Below are positions 61,759 through 64,000 of a stretch of DNA of 64,000 bases, one piece after another. Position numbers and translations under genes: made by a program. The stretch is taken from positions 1 to 64,000 of the forward strand of contig BNTW01000004.1 of NCBI GenBank assembly GCA_025996895.1. Direction: 5' to 3'. Below the pieces are notes generated by a model. That model was given only the letters and a program-made list of their open reading frames with translations. It was not told the origin of the DNA and made no database searches. Source of the stretch: Bacteroidia bacterium (lineage in GTDB: Bacteria; Bacteroidota; Bacteroidia; Bacteroidales; Azobacteroidaceae). Each line of letters starts with the position of its first letter. The stretch's first letter is position 1.

Positions 61759-63573
61759 ATGGTGATACGCAGAAAAATATTATTTATTAGCCTATTAGTG
61801 ATGAATGCATTGCTGATTTCTTGCGACGATTTTTTCGATCGCCGTCCGTCGAGTTATATTGACGATGAGGCGGTTTGGAATGATCCGCAGAAGATGAATG
61901 CTGTTGTGGTCGATTTATATGCGCGTATCACCTACGAAGATTTTGATTATTCCGAAGGTTTTTGGGTGTATTCGCAACTCAATTTAAGTTCTGCATCCGA
62001 CGAAAGTTATCCATCTTGGCAACAGGGCGAATTTGGTGTTGGAGGAAAAACACAAGTTATTTTCGGCGATTCATGGTTTTATTTGTGGCCTTACGATCAA
62101 ATTCGTAACTGCAATAACCTGCTCCAAAAACTCCAAAAGGCCGGTATTGCAGAGGAAGAAAAAGAGCGGATTAGTGCCGAAGTGCGTTTTATCCGGGCTT
62201 TTCATTATTTTCTGTTAGTCAAGCGTTTTGGCGGCGTTCCGTTGGTTTTGGAAGTGCAGGAATATGCCTCCGGCCAGTCTGATAAATTGGAAGTTCCCCG
62301 CGACAAGGAACAAGCCGTTTATGATTTTATTTTGTTGGAAATGGAAGCCATTGTATCTATATTGCCGGCTAAACGGTCTGAAAATGATAGAAACCGTGTG
62401 TCGCGTTATGCCGCATTTGCCTTACAGTCGCGTGTCGCACTCTATGCTGCTGCCATTGCCCAATACGGAAAAGTGGAATTGAACGGATTGACCGGTATTG
62501 CCGGCGATTCAAAACAGTATTGGCAAATCGCTTCCGTTGCTGCCGACTCCGTCATTTCTTCCAATCAATATGCTTTATACCAACAATATACGGATAAAGC
62601 AGAAAATTACAATCGCTTGTTTCTCGATAAAAACAACGACGAATATATTTGGGCAAAAGAATATCATTTGCCTGAATCGGGACACAGTTTTGATTTCCGA
62701 ACAACGCCTTACAGTTTTACAGGAGGCTACGGTTGCGGTATGACACCCACGCGCGAAATGGTCGAAGCCTATGAATATATTGACGAACCGGACGGCAAAC
62801 TGCATGTCGCCGACGAAAACGGGTTGATTGAATATGCTGATCCGATGGATTTATTTGCCGGTAAAGATCCGCGTTTGTTTGCTTCTGTCTATCTGCCGAT
62901 GTCGAATTTCAAAGAAGGAAAGGTCGAAATTCGGCGGGGTATTTATTTCAGCCTGCAAGATTCTTTTTTGGTGGCGGGCAATTTGACAAATAAGACTTTC
63001 CTGGCCGACGGAACGCTCATTACCGTCAGTGGAAAAGACGGGATCATACTCAATCAAGACCCCGCAAAGACCGGTTTCTATCAAAAGAAATTTTATGACG
63101 AACAGCGTCTGGATTTTTCCGAAGGCAAATCCGATCAATCGTGGCCTGTGTTTCGCTTGGCGGAAATGTATCTCAACAAAGCGGAAGCCGAAATGGAACT
63201 CGGACATAAAGCGAAAGCGGTCGAAGCTCTCAATCGGGTGCGCGAGCGCGCTGGAATACAAACGCTGTCGGAAAATGAAATCACTTTGGAGAGAATACGC
63301 AACGAACGCCGTATTGAACTGGCTTTTGAGGGACATCGCTTTTGGGATTTGCGCCGTTGGCGGACAGCAGACAAAGTATTAAATCCTTTAATTCCTACAG
63401 CACTCTGGCCTTTCATTGTGTATGAAAACGGCGGGTATGTTTTTCAGGAAGTATCCGGCTCCGGCGCGATACAAAAACCGAATAAGGTGTTTTTGCAGCG
63501 ACATTATTATTTGAAATTCAAACCGGAAGAAATGAATTCAAACCGGAAAATCATACAAAATCCGGGATATTAG
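61759..63573 (+). CDS. SusD-like outer-membrane glycan-binding lipoprotein (third)
   Basis: A 604-residue RagB/SusD lipoprotein with lipobox LISC (Cys22). SusD helices (AEVRFIRAFHYFLLVKRFGG, FRLAEMYLNKAEAEMELG) and the C-terminal RNERRIELAFEGHRFWDLRRW motif are seen, ending in IIQNPGY. It is the partner of the STN-SusC encoded 23 nt upstream, in the usual order. The ATG at 61759 is preferred to a TTG three codons upstream. Confidence 0.92.
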   Translation: MVIRRKILFISLLVMNALLISCDDFFDRRPSSYIDDEAVWNDPQKMNAVVVDLYARITYEDFDYSEGFWVYSQLNLSSASDESYPSWQQGEFGVGGKTQVIFGDSWFYLWPYDQIRNCNNLLQKLQKAGIAEEEKERISAEVRFIRAFHYFLLVKRFGGVPLVLEVQEYASGQSDKLEVPRDKEQAVYDFILLEMEAIVSILPAKRSENDRNRVSRYAAFALQSRVALYAAAIAQYGKVELNGLTGIAGDSKQYWQIASVAADSVISSNQYALYQQYTDKAENYNRLFLDKNNDEYIWAKEYHLPESGHSFDFRTTPYSFTGGYGCGMTPTREMVEAYEYIDEPDGKLHVADENGLIEYADPMDLFAGKDPRLFASVYLPMSNFKEGKVEIRRGIYFSLQDSFLVAGNLTNKTFLADGTLITVSGKDGIILNQDPAKTGFYQKKFYDEQRLDFSEGKSDQSWPVFRLAEMYLNKAEAEMELGHKAKAVEALNRVRERAGIQTLSENEITLERIRNERRIELAFEGHRFWDLRRWRTADKVLNPLIPTALWPFIVYENGGYVFQEVSGSGAIQKPNKVFLQRHYYLKFKPEEMNSNRKIIQNPGY

Positions 63574-63575
63574 AG

Positions 63576-63610
63576 GAGTTATGAATTATGAGTTATGAGT
63601 TATGAGTTGG
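63576..63610. repeat. Heptanucleotide tandem repeat (GAGTTAT)
   Basis: Five consecutive 7-bp units, GAGTTAT, GAATTAT, GAGTTAT, GAGTTAT, GAGTTGG, run from 63576 to 63610. They fill the gap after susD and reach into the start codon region of the next gene. Each boundary creates an ATG, so several ATGs occur in different frames. Confidence 0.8.
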
Positions 63611-64000
63611 AAAAGCATTAGTACATTATTCATTAACATATTATTGTTTGTTTCCTGTGAAATAGACAATTATGATGCGCCTGATGGAGGATTGTATGGG
63701 CAGATTTTGGACATAGAAACCGGAGAAGCGGTGCCGCAGCCTGTTCCTTCCGATTTCGGATTGCGCCTTCGGTTTTATGAAGCCGGCCGGGACAATTCGT
63801 TGGAACAGCATTTTTATGCGCAAACCGACGGTTCGTTCCGCAATTCGCGCATTTTCAACGGTCCTGTCCGTTTGGTAGTCGAACAGCGCAATTTTTTTCC
63901 GGTAGACACTCTACTTGTTCAAATTCAGGGACAAACCAAACGGAATATTTTGGTCTTGCCCTACGCTCGTGTATCTATCGACCATGCTTCTGTCAATCAG
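63602..64000 (+). CDS. DUF3823-type lipoprotein (partial, runs off the window)
   Basis: 133 codons are open from the ATG at 63602 to the window edge. The lipobox is FVSC (Cys19). The mature start EIDNYDAPDGGLYGQILDIE, then TGEAVP, GLRLRFYEAG, TDGSFRNSRIFNGPVRLV and the FFPVDT motif match the DUF3823 lipoproteins that commonly follow SusC-SusD in Bacteroidetes PULs and are thought to be surface glycan-binding proteins. Upstream ATGs in the heptamer repeat are out of frame or run into a stop. It lies 28 nt after the third susD and is part of the FecR-STN-SusC-SusD unit. Confidence 0.82.
   Translation, partial: MSWKSISTLFINILLFVSCEIDNYDAPDGGLYGQILDIETGEAVPQPVPSDFGLRLRFYEAGRDNSLEQHFYAQTDGSFRNSRIFNGPVRLVVEQRNFFPVDTLLVQIQGQTKRNILVLPYARVSIDHASVNQ

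Noticed and set aside
63576..63610. Heptamer repeat as a phase-variation switch
   Set aside because: The start at 63602 lies in the last repeat, so changing copy number does not shift its frame; the other ATGs hit stops or run in another frame.
1..64000. CRISPR array, tRNA, rRNA, insertion sequence or prophage
   Set aside because: No regularly spaced repeats, cloverleaf-like segment, rRNA-like sequence or transposase/integrase frame was seen on reading.

Overview
The window is chromosomal DNA from a member of the Bacteroidetes, most likely order Bacteroidales but outside the genus Bacteroides. Supporting signs are SusC/SusD pairs, SusD-type lipoproteins, a Bacteroides-type ECF sigma factor with a FecR/STN-receptor system, an RprX/RprY two-component pair, TAnnTTTG-type -7 promoter elements, and a type IX secretion system (T9SS) signature: a PorT-like protein plus several proteins with C-terminal sorting domains. 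No rRNA, tRNA, CRISPR array, phage or transposase gene was seen. All genes look intact except the last, which runs off the right edge.

Region 1 (1-22003) is mostly housekeeping. It holds porT and an AddA-type helicase/nuclease (minus), a CarboxypepD_reg-domain envelope protein, an ArgE-like M20 deacetylase, an acyl-CoA synthetase, a Kef-type antiporter with kdsB, a tiny secreted protein that is little more than a T9SS-like sorting domain, prmC-recX, rprXY, and a minus-strand hpt-adk-obg operon that ends in a T9SS-exported GH43 protein. lepA diverges from hpt.

Region 2 (22013-38190) is an L-rhamnose locus. An AraC-type regulator (RhaR-like) is divergent from a very tight ~15-kb gene run: rhaB, rhaI, rhaT, rhaD, then a GH78 alpha-L-rhamnosidase with a T9SS tail, an SGNH hydrolase, a large multidomain DUF5005-like protein with a T9SS tail, a DUF4961-like protein with a T9SS tail, and a GH38-like glycosidase. 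Intergenic gaps are 1-33 nt, so cytoplasmic catabolism and surface or secreted depolymerisation appear to be one transcription unit. It contains no SusCD. The rhaR-rhaB intergenic region has an 11-bp direct repeat at a 21-bp period, a good candidate operator.

Region 3 (38250-64000) is a polysaccharide-utilisation region opened by an ECF sigma factor. It continues with a small AT-rich lipoprotein gene, a sialate O-acetylesterase-family enzyme, SusD, DUF5004, DUF4961, SusC, SusD, SusC, a lipoprotein GH78 rhamnosidase and a GH92 mannosidase. A FecR anti-sigma factor, an STN-domain SusC, a third SusD and a DUF3823 lipoprotein (cut by the edge) follow. Two near-identical promoter-like elements (TTGGTGGTA-N11-TAACGTCT), 539 bp apart, lie at the 3' end of the sigma gene and before the esterase. 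They are the best candidates for promoters of this ECF sigma.

Read together, regions 2 and 3 suggest a rhamnose-rich, probably acetylated, possibly mannose-containing glycan that is attacked by two export routes: T9SS-exported enzymes and SusCD-coupled lipoproteins. The rhamnose released would feed the rhaBITD pathway. The substrate is inferred from enzyme families only.
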